NCBI RefSeq assembly: GCF_003122425.1
Contig: NZ_CP021659.1
Coordinates: 186,001-250,000 of the forward strand
Source: Candidatus Fukatsuia symbiotica
Lineage (GTDB): Bacteria > Pseudomonadota > Gammaproteobacteria > Enterobacterales > Enterobacteriaceae
Length of the DNA stretch: 64,000 bases
Direction of reading: 5' to 3'
The notes below the pieces were generated by a model, which was not told the DNA's origin, did not search any database, and saw nothing but the letters and a program-made list of their open reading frames with translations. Below, one piece after another: positions 1 through 9,253 of this stretch. Position 1 is the first letter of the stretch, and each line of letters starts with the position of its first letter. The translations under genes were made by a program, and so were the position numbers.

Positions 1-1
1 T

Positions 2-505
2 TTAGGGTACGGTGCTGCGACAGATTCAGAATTTAGTCTGATAGGACTTTTATTTGCCTTAATGTGTGCTGTCAGTTGGGGTTTGGAAGTAGTGATAAGT
101 TCTTATGGTATGAGAAAATCTATTTCTCCTGATGTCGCTTATTTTATTCGACAAATTTCATCATCTTTTGGCTATGTACTTTTATTTGCAAGCGTGATTC
201 CTTTTTCTGATATTACAGAATATTATTTTATGGATCTAAAAATAATATTACAGATAGTTGTGGTATCACTCATAGCAACGGGTTCTTACCTCTACTACTA
301 TCGGTCTATTAATCTTGTTGGTCCTATTCGTGCGATGGGACTGAATATTACTTATGCTGTTTGGGCTGTTTTATTCGGCTGGTCAATATCAAATAATAAA
401 CTCGATGCCCAGTTGATTATATTATGCTGTATTATTATGATAGGGTCTTTCTTAACCGTCAGTAATCCTAAAAGTTTGTCCATATTATTAAGATATAATA
501 AATGA
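2..505 (+). CDS. licB: EamA/DMT-family permease, C-terminal part; probable LicB choline transporter
   Basis: The reading frame is open from base 2, so the gene starts upstream of the window. About 167 residues remain. They contain five or so hydrophobic segments and a short charged tail (LLRYNK), the pattern of the C-terminal half of a drug/metabolite transporter (EamA) protein. The stop overlaps the start of a licC-like gene by ATGA, which is the licB-licC arrangement of lic1 phosphocholine loci, where LicB imports choline. The family call is solid. Choline as substrate is inferred from the neighbour. The DNA is AT-rich like licC and licD and unlike the phosphonate genes that follow. Confidence 0.7.
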   Translation, partial: LGYGAATDSEFSLIGLLFALMCAVSWGLEVVISSYGMRKSISPDVAYFIRQISSSFGYVLLFASVIPFSDITEYYFMDLKIILQIVVVSLIATGSYLYYYRSINLVGPIRAMGLNITYAVWAVLFGWSISNNKLDAQLIILCCIIMIGSFLTVSNPKSLSILLRYNK

Positions 506-1218
506 ATGCCATTATTCTAGCAGCAGGCTTAGGTTCGCGTTTTGGCGATATAACGAAAAAAAATCATAAAGCATTATTGCCTGTTGGTAGTATGCCTAAT
601 ATTGAAAGAACAATTAATTCTTTGAAAGAATTTGGCATTATAGAAATTCATATTGTTACCGGACATATGCATCATTTATTTGAATATTTAAAAGAAAAAC
701 ATGCTTGCAACTTGATTTATAATGAAAAATACGCACAATACAATAGTATTTATTCATTATACTGTGCGCAAGAATTTTTCAATGATACTTTGGTTATTGA
801 CGCTGATGTGGTATTACTAGAAAATATTTTTCAACAGTCATTGTACAGTTGCTATTATATTATTCAAAGGTCAAGATCAGAAGAAAATGAATGGGTACCC
901 TGTCTAAATGAAGAGGGTTTTGTCGAGAATATTGTGGTGACGAATAAATATCTCCCTTCGTTGCTAGGTGTTTCGTACTGGGTTCAAACAGACTGTCAAC
1001 TTATCAAAAAAAAATTGTGGGAATATTTAAAAGATGAAAAAAACCTGATCAATCCAAAATTATATTGGGACAATATCCCTGTTTCTATATTAAAAAAACT
1101 CAAAATAAAAACATTTTTAGTGACGGAAACAGTAGCGGCTGAAATGGATACTTTGGATCATTATAAAATGATATCTAGTCAGTTAGGTTCGGCACCTATG
1201 GCAGCATTCAAACATTAA
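502..1218 (+). CDS. licC: LicC-like phosphocholine cytidylyltransferase
   Basis: A 238-residue nucleotidyltransferase, close to LicC length (about 230). It opens with the sugar-nucleotidyltransferase signature LAAGLGSRFG (residues 6-15), followed by K-A-L-L-P as the substrate loop, and has an IDADVVLL metal-binding strand near residue 97. LicC makes CDP-choline from phosphocholine and CTP for LicD transferases. Its ATG overlaps the licB stop, so the two are probably co-translated. Other phosphocholine/phosphonate cytidylyltransferases share this fold, so the exact substrate is inferred from the lic-type context. Confidence 0.75.
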   Translation: MNAIILAAGLGSRFGDITKKNHKALLPVGSMPNIERTINSLKEFGIIEIHIVTGHMHHLFEYLKEKHACNLIYNEKYAQYNSIYSLYCAQEFFNDTLVIDADVVLLENIFQQSLYSCYYIIQRSRSEENEWVPCLNEEGFVENIVVTNKYLPSLLGVSYWVQTDCQLIKKKLWEYLKDEKNLINPKLYWDNIPVSILKKLKIKTFLVTETVAAEMDTLDHYKMISSQLGSAPMAAFKH

Positions 1219-1238
1219 CTATATCAGGAGATATTTTT

Positions 1239-2003
1239 ATGCGATCCATCATTCTTACTGCTGGTCGTGGCTTACGTTTACAGCAACCTGAAGACCAGCA
1301 AATACCGAAGTGTCTGTTGCAATTTGGAGGCATGAGTTTACTCGAACGGCACCTTAGGCTACTCAAAAATGTTGGGATCGACGATATTGTTTTAGCACTG
1401 GGTTTCCGTCACGAATTGATTGAAGCTGAACTCCAGCGTCTCAGTTGGCAACCACGCCCTGAAATTGTACTGAATCCACATTTTGATCTCGGCAGTGTAT
1501 TCACTGTTCACACTGTGACCGATGCCCTGATTCGGGGTGGAGATGTGTTGCTGATGGACTCCGATGTATTGTATGACGAACGTATCCTAGGTGCTTTGGT
1601 TTCGGATCCGCCATCAGCTAATCGTTTACTCATTGACTACGATTTCGAAGCAGGTGATGAACCCGTCAAACTGTGTTTACGCGACGGTGTACCCATTGAA
1701 TTACGTAAGCAACCCGTCGCTGGCCTGCAATACGACACTGTTGGTGAGTCGGTTGGTTTCTTCCGTTTTGATCAGTCGAGCGCCCGACGTCTTGCTGCCA
1801 TCGTTAACCATTATGTCGATAGCAACCGTGCACATCTGCCACATGAAGAAGCCGTACGTGATTTGCTACAAGAAGGTCATCACCTGTTCGATGTCAGTGA
1901 CATCACAGGGTGCCCGTGGATAGAAATTGATTTTCCCGAGGATATGATGCGTGCAACCCATGAAGTCTTGCCGCAACTACAACCATTATTAGGAATTGTT
2001 TAA
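1239..2003 (+). CDS. Nucleotidyltransferase of the phosphocholine/phosphonate cytidylyltransferase type
   Basis: A 254-residue single-domain NTP transferase. The N-terminus [10 protein letters not shown] (residues 5-14) is the nucleotide loop, K-C-L-L-Q-F-G-G follows as substrate loop, and [10 protein letters not shown] near residue 104 carries the metal-binding aspartates. It has a good Shine-Dalgarno (aggag) and its stop overlaps the next ATG by one base, so it is the first gene of a tightly coupled four-gene phosphonate operon. Base composition is visibly richer in GC than licC just upstream, which suggests separate acquisition. It may activate phosphocholine, aminoethylphosphonate or a related phospho-compound; sequence alone cannot decide. 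Confidence 0.7.
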   Translation: MRSIILTAGRGLRLQQPEDQQIPKCLLQFGGMSLLERHLRLLKNVGIDDIVLALGFRHELIEAELQRLSWQPRPEIVLNPHFDLGSVFTVHTVTDALIRGGDVLLMDSDVLYDERILGALVSDPPSANRLLIDYDFEAGDEPVKLCLRDGVPIELRKQPVAGLQYDTVGESVGFFRFDQSSARRLAAIVNHYVDSNRAHLPHEEAVRDLLQEGHHLFDVSDITGCPWIEIDFPEDMMRATHEVLPQLQPLLGIV

Positions 2004-3724
2004 TGAATACCGTTTCCCCCACTGATGCCATTGACTCTGCCGAAAGTCGCGTTACACAGACTCATTGCGCGCAATTACGCCAAATGTTGTTAAGTGATCA
2101 ACTTGAATTTCTCATGGAAGCCCACAATGGTTTGTCTGCACGTATCGTACGCGAAGCCGGTTTTCGTGGCATTTGGGCGTCGGGTCTGTCGATTTCAGCG
2201 CAATTCGGTGTCCGCGATAACAATGAAGCAAGTTGGACCCAAGTGGTTGACATGCTTGAGTTTATGGTTGATGCCAGCAACCTGCCTATCTTACTTGATG
2301 GTGACACCGGTTACGGCAACTTTAACAATATGCGCCGCTTAGTGCGTAAGCTTGAACAACGGGGCGTTGCCGGTGTTTGCATAGAAGATAAGCAATTTCC
2401 AAAAACCAATAGCTTTCTCAATGGCGAACGCCAGCCGCTGGCAGAAATCGAAGAATTTGTCGGCAAAATTAAAGCCGGTAAGGACACTCAGAGCGATCCC
2501 AATTTTTCCATTGTCGCACGTGTCGAAGCATTGATTGCCGGTTGGGGCATGGATGAAGCCTTACACCGTGCCGAAGCTTACCGGCTCGCAGGAGCTGACG
2601 CGATTTTGATCCACAGTAAATTATCAAAACCGGACGAAATTGTCACTTTCGCACGTGAGTGGGCAGGTCGTAGCCCACTGGTCATCGTGCCAACCCGCTA
2701 CTACAGCACACCGACCGACGTCTTTCGCCAAGCCGGTATCAGTACTGTAATCTGGGCAAACCATTCGGTACGTTCAGCAGCCTCAGCCATGCAAAGTGTC
2801 GTTAAGGAAATTTATCAAAGTCAGACGTTGATCAATGTAGAAGATCGCATTGCTTCCGTTAACGAAATTTTTCGTCTGCAAGATGCGGCTGAATACACTG
2901 CCGCTGAAGAAACTTATTTATCGGCTTCCAATGCCCCCGGTGCCGCGCTCGTGCTAGCGGCCAGTCGTGGGGCACGTGAGCTGGAGGCTATCACGCATGA
3001 CCGCCCAAAAGTCATGTTACCGATTGCCGGTAAACCGCTGTTACGTTGGTTGGTCGATGGTTTTAAAAAAGAGGGTATTAATGACATCACGGTAGTCGGT
3101 GGTTATCGTACGGAGGCAATCGATAATACCGGAATTAAACTGGTCGTCAATCAACGTTACGCAACAACCGGTGAGTTGGTATCACTGGCCTGTGCCATCG
3201 ATACATTTAACGGCGATGTCGTGATCTCCTATGGTGATTTATTATTTCGTCACTATGTATTACGTGATCTGGTCGAGAGCAATGCTGAGTTTTGTGTCGC
3301 CGTTGATTCGTCACAAACAGTTGCTGACAACCGTACTGTACGTAATTTCGCTTACTGTACGGTCAAAGACGATCGAGGCATGTTTGGTCAAAAGGTATTG
3401 CTCAAGCATGTCACCAACGGTTTAACCACCGTGCTTTCTGAAGATACTCTGGCGCAAGGACGCTGGATTGGCCTACTGAATGTGCGTGGTAAAGGGCTAA
3501 CCAAATTGAAGACGGTGTTAACAAATCTACGTAGGCAACCTGATTTCGATACGTTTGGTATGCCAGAACTACTCAATGCGTTGATCGCAGAGGGTGCCTC
3601 CATAGAAGTACTTTATGTGCATGGTCATTGGCGTAGCGTGAACGATCTCAGTGATTTCACCAATGCGCAGACGCCGCTAAAAAGTATAGAGGATGTGTCG
3701 TACGAACAGGAGATCGATCGATGA
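2003..3724 (+). CDS. pepM: PEP mutase fused to a CMP-phosphonate cytidylyltransferase domain (PepM-PntC type)
   Basis: A 573-residue two-domain protein. Residues about 25-300 are phosphoenolpyruvate mutase: DGDTGYG (99-105) and the diagnostic [10 protein letters not shown] (128-137), fitting the mutase pattern EDK-x5-NS that separates true mutases from isocitrate-lyase relatives. Residues about 314-560 are a nucleotidyltransferase with the LAASRG variant of the nucleotide loop, [15 protein letters not shown], and a SYGD metal site, as in PntC-like domains that make CMP-2-aminoethylphosphonate. Forming phosphonopyruvate is unfavourable, so the decarboxylase that follows, overlapping by ATGA, is the expected partner. 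The fused activation domain suggests the phosphonate is transferred to a glycan or lipid rather than released. Confidence 0.9.
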   Translation: MNTVSPTDAIDSAESRVTQTHCAQLRQMLLSDQLEFLMEAHNGLSARIVREAGFRGIWASGLSISAQFGVRDNNEASWTQVVDMLEFMVDASNLPILLDGDTGYGNFNNMRRLVRKLEQRGVAGVCIEDKQFPKTNSFLNGERQPLAEIEEFVGKIKAGKDTQSDPNFSIVARVEALIAGWGMDEALHRAEAYRLAGADAILIHSKLSKPDEIVTFAREWAGRSPLVIVPTRYYSTPTDVFRQAGISTVIWANHSVRSAASAMQSVVKEIYQSQTLINVEDRIASVNEIFRLQDAAEYTAAEETYLSASNAPGAALVLAASRGARELEAITHDRPKVMLPIAGKPLLRWLVDGFKKEGINDITVVGGYRTEAIDNTGIKLVVNQRYATTGELVSLACAIDTFNGDVVISYGDLLFRHYVLRDLVESNAEFCVAVDSSQTVADNRTVRNFAYCTVKDDRGMFGQKVLLKHVTNGLTTVLSEDTLAQGRWIGLLNVRGKGLTKLKTVLTNLRRQPDFDTFGMPELLNALIAEGASIEVLYVHGHWRSVNDLSDFTNAQTPLKSIEDVSYEQEIDR

Positions 3725-4911
3725 TTGAAGCACGCCAGTTTGTTGAAGCGGCGCGTGAAAAAGGCTTTGACTGGTATGCCGGTGTGCCGTGCTCCTATTT
3801 AACCCCCTTTATCAATTATGTGCTGCAAGACCCCTCTCTACATTACGTATCCATGGCTAATGAAGGCGATGCCGTCGCGTTGATTGCGGGTGTTGCACTC
3901 TCGGGGGCGCCTGGGTTGTCTCACCGGCGTGGTATTACAATGATGCAAAATTCGGGGCTGGGTAACGCAGTCAGTCCCTTGACGTCGTTGACGTGGACAT
4001 TTCGTCTGCCACAGTTATTAATCGTGACCTGGCGGGGTCAGCCGGGTGTCGCTGATGAGCCACAGCATGCATTGATGGGTCCGATTACACCCGCGATACT
4101 GGAAAAGATGGCGATCCCTTGGGAAGTGTTTCCTACCGAGCCTGATGCCATCGTCCCAGCTCTGGATAGGGCAATAGCCCATATGGACAAAACGGGGCGA
4201 CCCTATGCGCTAGTGATGCAAAAGGGGAGTGTGGCTTCTTATCCGCTCAAATCTAGTGTCACTACAGTGTCGAATACTAAATCCGTCTCCTGCGTAGTGT
4301 CGAAATGGCGCGGCCTTGAGTCTACAGCGAGACCATCACAATGCCAGGCGTTGCAAAAGGTGGTCACTCAGACGCCAACCGTTTCGACGGTGGTTTTTGC
4401 ATCAACGGGATTTTGTGGGCGGGTATTGTATGCCATCGACGATCGACCCAATCAGTTATATATGGTCGGATCAATGGGTTGTGTGGTGCCATTGGCGCTC
4501 GGATTCGCCTTGGCACGCCCAGATTTAAGGGTGGTGATACTCGATGGTGATGGTGCAGCATTGATGCGTATGGGAGCATTTGCCACTGTGGGTGCTTATG
4601 GTTTGTCCAACCTGCAACATCTATTACTCGACAATGGCGTACACAATTCAACCGGAGGACAAGCGACAGTGTCGTCTCATCTCTCATTTGCGGGTGTTGC
4701 CGCGGCCTGCGGTTACGTGTCGTCACTTGAAACGGATGATATTGAAGAAATCGATACTTGGTTAAGTTCAGCGCCCTTAGCTGGCCCCCGTTTTGCCTGC
4801 CTGTTGACGAACACCGGCATGCCTGAAAGTTTACCCCGTCCCTCTATGACTCCTGTTGAGGTGAAAACACGTTTGATGCGACATATTAACCCGACTACTG
4901 GAGTTAACTAA
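3721..4911 (+). CDS. ppd: Phosphonopyruvate decarboxylase
   Basis: A 396-residue thiamine-diphosphate enzyme of the usual length for phosphonopyruvate decarboxylase. The N-terminal half has the substrate-side pattern G-V-P-C-S-Y-L (residues 20-26) and [11 protein letters not shown] with the catalytic-type glutamate. The C-terminal half has the ThDP motif [10 protein letters not shown] followed about 25 residues later by [10 protein letters not shown]. It converts phosphonopyruvate to phosphonoacetaldehyde, pulling the PEP mutase reaction forward. ATGA overlap with pepM and TAATG overlap with phnW indicate translational coupling. Often named aepY or ppd in O-antigen and capsule phosphonate loci. 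Confidence 0.92.
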   Translation: MIEARQFVEAAREKGFDWYAGVPCSYLTPFINYVLQDPSLHYVSMANEGDAVALIAGVALSGAPGLSHRRGITMMQNSGLGNAVSPLTSLTWTFRLPQLLIVTWRGQPGVADEPQHALMGPITPAILEKMAIPWEVFPTEPDAIVPALDRAIAHMDKTGRPYALVMQKGSVASYPLKSSVTTVSNTKSVSCVVSKWRGLESTARPSQCQALQKVVTQTPTVSTVVFASTGFCGRVLYAIDDRPNQLYMVGSMGCVVPLALGFALARPDLRVVILDGDGAALMRMGAFATVGAYGLSNLQHLLLDNGVHNSTGGQATVSSHLSFAGVAAACGYVSSLETDDIEEIDTWLSSAPLAGPRFACLLTNTGMPESLPRPSMTPVEVKTRLMRHINPTTGVN

Positions 4912-6011
4912 TGCTATTACTCAATCCTGGCCCTGTCACACTCACAGAATCTGTACGTAGCAGTTTATTACAGCCTGATTTATGTCATCGTGAAAGCGAA
5001 TTTTTTGATTTGCAAGATGAGATAAAAATGCGGATCTTAAAGGTTTATGCGCTGGATCCCGCAGAGTGGGCAGCAGTACTTATCACAGGATCAGGTACGG
5101 CTGCTGTTGAAAGTATGTTGGCGGCATTGATCCCTAAAACAGGTCGCTTGCTCATTGTTGAGAACGGTGTTTATGGTGATCGTATCGCACAAATTGCTGC
5201 CCAGTACGATATTGTGCATACCAGGATCGTCGGTGATTGGATGCAGGAACCTAACCTCGATGTGATTGCCGCGGAACTTGATGCGACACCTAAAGATCAG
5301 CGTTTCACTCATTTGGCCATGGTACACCACGAGACCACGACCGGGCGACTTAACGATTTGCACTCTCTGAGCAAATTATGTCGTGAACGTGGCATCAAGT
5401 TACTTGTCGATGCGGTTAGCAGTTTCGGTGCGGAACCATTAGATTTTTCCGACGAAAGCCTAGTCGGCATCGCGGCAACGGCTAATAAATGCCTGCATGC
5501 GGTGCCAGGTGTGTCTTTTGTGATAGTACGGCGTAGTGCACTGATTCAGGCAACCTGTCGTACCTATTATCTTGATCTTGTCCGATTGGTACGCTTGCAA
5601 GATCAACGTAATACGCCATTCACACCTGCGGTACATGCCTATTATGCGTTAGCGGCAGCACTGCGTGAATTCGAAAAACAGGGCGGTCGAAGCGCACGTT
5701 ACCAACATTATTCAGCACTGGCCGAACAGGTACGGACAGGAATGGAGGCGCTCGGAATTGAGTCAGTCATACCCATTTCTCAGTCATCAGTCGTGCTACG
5801 TGCTTACCGTTTACCGACAGGGCTTACCTATGCCAGGTTACATGATGCATTGAAAGCAGAAGGTTTTGTGATCTATGCGGGGCAAGGAGATTTATCGAAA
5901 ACACTGTTTCGGATCTCCACTATGGGCAATCTAACTGCAGCTGATATCTGCCGACTGCTGGAAGGCGTTGCTAAAGTTATAGAGCCAAAAGATGAGCTAA
6001 CTTTTACGTAA
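4911..6011 (+). CDS. phnW: 2-aminoethylphosphonate:pyruvate aminotransferase (biosynthetic direction)
   Basis: A 366-residue fold-type-I PLP enzyme, the normal PhnW length. It starts with LLLNPGPVTLTESV, characteristic of PhnW, has GSGTAAVES for cofactor phosphate binding, a DAVSSFG strand with the PLP aspartate, and ATANKCLH with the Schiff-base lysine. PhnW interconverts 2-aminoethylphosphonate and phosphonoacetaldehyde. No degradative phosphonatase (phnX) is adjacent, and the gene is coupled to pepM and ppd, so here it should run toward 2-aminoethylphosphonate. Last gene of the coupled operon; AT-rich DNA begins right after its stop. Confidence 0.92.
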   Translation: MLLLNPGPVTLTESVRSSLLQPDLCHRESEFFDLQDEIKMRILKVYALDPAEWAAVLITGSGTAAVESMLAALIPKTGRLLIVENGVYGDRIAQIAAQYDIVHTRIVGDWMQEPNLDVIAAELDATPKDQRFTHLAMVHHETTTGRLNDLHSLSKLCRERGIKLLVDAVSSFGAEPLDFSDESLVGIAATANKCLHAVPGVSFVIVRRSALIQATCRTYYLDLVRLVRLQDQRNTPFTPAVHAYYALAAALREFEKQGGRSARYQHYSALAEQVRTGMEALGIESVIPISQSSVVLRAYRLPTGLTYARLHDALKAEGFVIYAGQGDLSKTLFRISTMGNLTAADICRLLEGVAKVIEPKDELTFT

Positions 6012-6051
6012 AATCAAGTGATTTCTAAATATATTAGTGGGATATACATAA

Positions 6052-6730
6052 ATGAAATATAAAGCATGTGATGATAGAGATGTGGCGGAATTACCCGTTA
6101 AGCCTTTTTATGATGATCTTCAAGTAGATTCGTTAAATATTCACTTTAATCATGCCGAAATTGAAGAAAGAAAAAGTAATAAGCTTATAGCTATAAAGCA
6201 AGTTTTTAATTCACATGCTATTAAAGCCAGTAGGATGATTAATCCTGGATGCGGAAGCGGCTATGCTTCCAATTTAGCGACATGCTTAAATTTAGACTAT
6301 TTAGGGATGGATTTTAGCAGTCAATAAATTATGTTAGCTAATGCATTAGTTAATGAGAAAGAAAAAATAAAATTTATTACCGACGATTTTTCAAATATTA
6401 ATCATTATCTGCAATGATGGAGATTTTATATTAATCCAATTTCTATTACAATTTTTTTTAGATAAAGAATTAGAGGTAATTTTAAAAAAATCAGTGAAAG
6501 TTATAAAGGTTATCCTTTTTATACAGGAAGGGGTCTCTGTTCTAGACAATAAAATCATTCTACAAAATTTTGATATGCAGCTAGCTCATCCTTATAATAC
6601 TCAATACAGAACGATACAAAATTTCTTTGAAATTTTTTCAAAATATTTTATTGTTCTTGAGTATGATTTCATATTACAAAATATGAAAAAGGACAGTAAG
6701 TATATGTACTTTGTTTTAAAAAACCTTTAA
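6052..6730 (+). pseudogene. Decayed SAM-dependent methyltransferase gene
   Basis: The first 91 codons end with a class I methyltransferase nucleotide site (INPGCGSGYASN, then LGMDFSSQ). A TAA at 6325-6327 interrupts the frame. Beyond it, in the same frame, sense resumes (IMLANALVNEKEKIKF, then ITDDFSNI) to another stop near 6416, and from about 6422 the coding pattern moves to the next frame (DFILIQFLLQFFLDKEL) through 6730. So one nonsense codon and one frameshift separate pieces of one protein of about 225 residues. The target is unknown; an N- or O-methyltransferase acting on the phosphonate or sugar head group would fit the site. Very AT-rich. Confidence 0.7.
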
Positions 6731-6762
6731 ATATACAATAAATCTGGTTTGAGAGCCTCTTA

Positions 6763-7593
6763 ATGATAGAAAAATCAGTATTACGCCAAGCCCAATTACT
6801 TTTATTGGAAGCTTTAAAAGAAATAGATCGAATTTGTGTTAAGCATAATATCGATTATTGGTTAGATGGTGGCACCCTTCTGGGTGCTAAAAGAGATGGT
6901 AAATTCATACCGTGGGATGATGATGTCGACATTGGTATGACTCGTAAAGATTATAATAAGTTTCTGAAAGTGAGCGAGTTAGAAATTGATAAAGAAAAAT
7001 ATTTTTTACAAACTGCATACTCAGATGTGTTTTATTCAAGTATTAATATTCCCTGTAAATTAAGGATTTTAAAAACAGAAATAATTGAAAAAATTGAAAT
7101 TGAGCGTTGTTTCTATGATGAACGATCGCAACATGGTTTATATATAGATATATTTCCATACGATAAGTATTCTGTATCAAATTTCAAAATAAAATATATA
7201 GAAAGAATATTATCGTGGTTATTTGTTATAAAGTTATTGTCTAAACGTTCGAACAAAAATTTTTTTCGTTCAATTGTGATAAAATTTATTAGTATATTTA
7301 TATCAAGAAGTTTATTATTAAAATTGGTTAATATCCAATCTGACTTCATGTCAAAAAAGACGACAAATTACGTGTATGGTGCAGGTATAGAGACACCTTT
7401 TAACCCTATTAAGTTAAAAGAAGATCAAATATTCCCTCTTAGTAAAATCATGTTTGAAAACGAAATGTTCAATTGCCCGAGAGACGTAGATGGATATTTG
7501 GAAAGTCAATATGGCCCTGATTATTTTCTTATCCCACCTGAAGAAAAAAGAACGTCACACCATCATAGTATTAAATTAAGTGATGACTCATAA
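6763..7593 (+). CDS. licD: LicD-family phosphotransferase, copy 1
   Basis: A 276-residue LicD protein. The N-terminal signature is complete: DYWLDGGTLLGAKRDG (about residues 33-48) followed by IPWDDDVDIGM, the nucleotidyltransferase-fold metal site. LicD enzymes move phosphocholine, or in some loci another phospho-head group, from a CDP/CMP carrier onto a surface sugar. With licC and the phosphonate operon upstream, candidate donors are CDP-choline and CMP-aminoethylphosphonate. The last third is basic and AT-rich. It is about 55-60% identical by eye to copy 2 in its first half, so the pair probably arose by duplication and then diverged in acceptor or donor choice. Confidence 0.85.
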   Translation: MIEKSVLRQAQLLLLEALKEIDRICVKHNIDYWLDGGTLLGAKRDGKFIPWDDDVDIGMTRKDYNKFLKVSELEIDKEKYFLQTAYSDVFYSSINIPCKLRILKTEIIEKIEIERCFYDERSQHGLYIDIFPYDKYSVSNFKIKYIERILSWLFVIKLLSKRSNKNFFRSIVIKFISIFISRSLLLKLVNIQSDFMSKKTTNYVYGAGIETPFNPIKLKEDQIFPLSKIMFENEMFNCPRDVDGYLESQYGPDYFLIPPEEKRTSHHHSIKLSDDS

Positions 7594-7859
7594 GTGTTAA
7601 TTTGATAAGTTACTGTCATTTTTGAGAAATGATAAAAGTGGCTTGTCGATATTGTTGTTAGACAGAGCCCGCTCGTAAGCTTGATACAGGTAAAACGGGC
7701 GATTCCTCCGCTACTTCTGCAGTCATGTAAAAAAGTTTTTCAGTGTAATTATCACTATAACGTGCATAAATTCGACACAAAAAAAAGTCGTTGTAGGGCA
7801 ATGAACAGTTGGTACGGGATACCAGTGGCCTGTTCTGGGTATCAGCATGAATACAGTTA

Positions 7860-8093
7860 TACACACATTAAAAAACTCGCACGGGGTATCCCTGGTCCCC
7901 GAGTCATTCATTGCCATCTCGACAATTTTTTCCTTAGTGTTGGTTTTATAAACTTGATAGAGATAATTGAGCTGGAACTTTTTGTGAGAGTCAAGGCAGT
8001 GGTAAAGTGGATTGCCTGCATAACTCTTTCCATGTTTACGAGCCGATTTCGTTTGTAAGCACAAAATCGACAAGCTACCTCTATCAACGCCAT
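7860..8093 (-). pseudogene. insA: IS1-family insA remnant
   Basis: Reverse-strand translation in two frames gives pieces of the IS1 InsA zinc-finger protein: ALIEVACRFC, then after a frame change ARKHGKSYAGNPLYHCL, KKFQLNYLYQVYK and KEKIVEMAMNDSG, in the InsA order. The downstream insB half is not recognisable. The rest of the 7594-8189 gap holds no other gene. Together with the plus-strand remnant near 9131 it brackets the second licD gene. Confidence 0.7.
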
Positions 8094-8189
8094 CACTACC
8101 TTCTCTTAAAATTAGGAAGATCTACCGCAAATACAGGTCGGAATCATGACAAAAATATTTATACAACAGCTTATAAAAGGTATCAAGGT

Positions 8190-9026
8190 ATGAATAATAC
8201 CAATAAAATATTAAGACAAGCACAGCTAAAAATGATTGATGCTTTAAAAGAAATAAATAGAATTTGTATTGCGAATAATATTAATTATTGGTTAGATAGT
8301 GGCACCTTACTGGGTGCTCAAAGAGATGGCAGGTTTATATCTTGGGATGATGATATTGATATTGGTATGACAAGAAAGGATTACAATCGCTTTATTCAAA
8401 TTTGTGATAAGCAACTTAATAAAGAAAAATATTTCTTGCAAACTGCAGAGTCGGATCCTTATTATATAAATATTAATGTTCCGTGCAAACTTAGAATATT
8501 AAACACAAAAATAATTGAAAAATTTGAAGTTAAGTATCAATGCTATGATGCACGTTCATCACATGGATTATTTATAGACATATTTCCTTTTGATAAGTAC
8601 TCTAAACATTATTTCATCAGAAAATATATAGAAAGAATATTGTCGATATTCTTTTCTATAAAAGTGATATCATATTTTTCTACTTTTACTGAGGTTAAAG
8701 GTATTAAAAAATTATTTCCTTTGATAAAACCTCTTGGAAAACTTATATCGAAAGATTTTCTTATATCGACTACAAAAAAAATAAGCCGCAACATGAGCTT
8801 AAGAACAAAAGATTATGTTTATGGTCCGGGTATAGAGATGGGCCTTGGTAAAATTATATTTAGTGATAATGAGATATTTCCTCTTAGAGAGATTAAGTTC
8901 GAAGATACGATATTTAAATGCCCAAATAATGTCCATAGCTATCTGACTAAATACTATGGTGATGATTATATGGAATTACCTCCTGAAAATAAGCGTGTAT
9001 GGCATTTTGAAAGCATTGAATTATAA
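8190..9026 (+). CDS. licD: LicD-family phosphotransferase, copy 2
   Basis: A 278-residue LicD paralog. The ATG at 8190 is chosen because it sits behind an AAGG box and gives the same N-terminus as copy 1 (ILRQAQLKMIDALKEINRI); the frame is open upstream only because it runs through an IS1 scrap. The signature reads YWLDSGTLLGAQRDG then SWDDDIDIGM: one glycine of copy 1's DGG is serine, a conservative change. The C-terminal region differs more from copy 1 than the N-terminal half, as expected if the two act on different acceptors. Transfer of phosphocholine or aminoethylphosphonate is inferred. Confidence 0.83.
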   Translation: MNNTNKILRQAQLKMIDALKEINRICIANNINYWLDSGTLLGAQRDGRFISWDDDIDIGMTRKDYNRFIQICDKQLNKEKYFLQTAESDPYYININVPCKLRILNTKIIEKFEVKYQCYDARSSHGLFIDIFPFDKYSKHYFIRKYIERILSIFFSIKVISYFSTFTEVKGIKKLFPLIKPLGKLISKDFLISTTKKISRNMSLRTKDYVYGPGIEMGLGKIIFSDNEIFPLREIKFEDTIFKCPNNVHSYLTKYYGDDYMELPPENKRVWHFESIEL

Positions 9027-9130
9027 CAGTTAACCGTAGGATAAAGAATTTAAACAGAAATTCTAGTGTGATTGCCCCTAGTATTACTATATTATCGCTA
9101 TAACGAGTATAAACCAGGAATACAGAAATA

Positions 9131-9193
9131 AAAGAAAAGATCGTTGAAATGGCAATGAACGGTCCCAGGGTACGAAATAACCCTTGTGAGGCA
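9131..9193 (+). pseudogene. insA: IS1-family insA scrap
   Basis: Twenty-one codons encode KEKIVEMAMNGPRVRN followed by NPCEA, matching the helix-turn-helix end of IS1 InsA and the minus-strand remnant left of licD copy 2. Flanking sequence (about 9050-9230) holds weaker traces only. Opposite orientation to the 7860-8093 remnant. Confidence 0.6.
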
Positions 9194-9253
9194 TGACCCT
9201 ATTTTTATATTCGTTTCTTGCCTTATCTCTTTTTCTGGAAATGAATTGTTTAT

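Noticed and set aside
7681-8058. A 125-codon plus-strand frame between the licD genes
   Set aside because: It is antisense to the IS1 insA remnant and has no protein-like pattern of its own.
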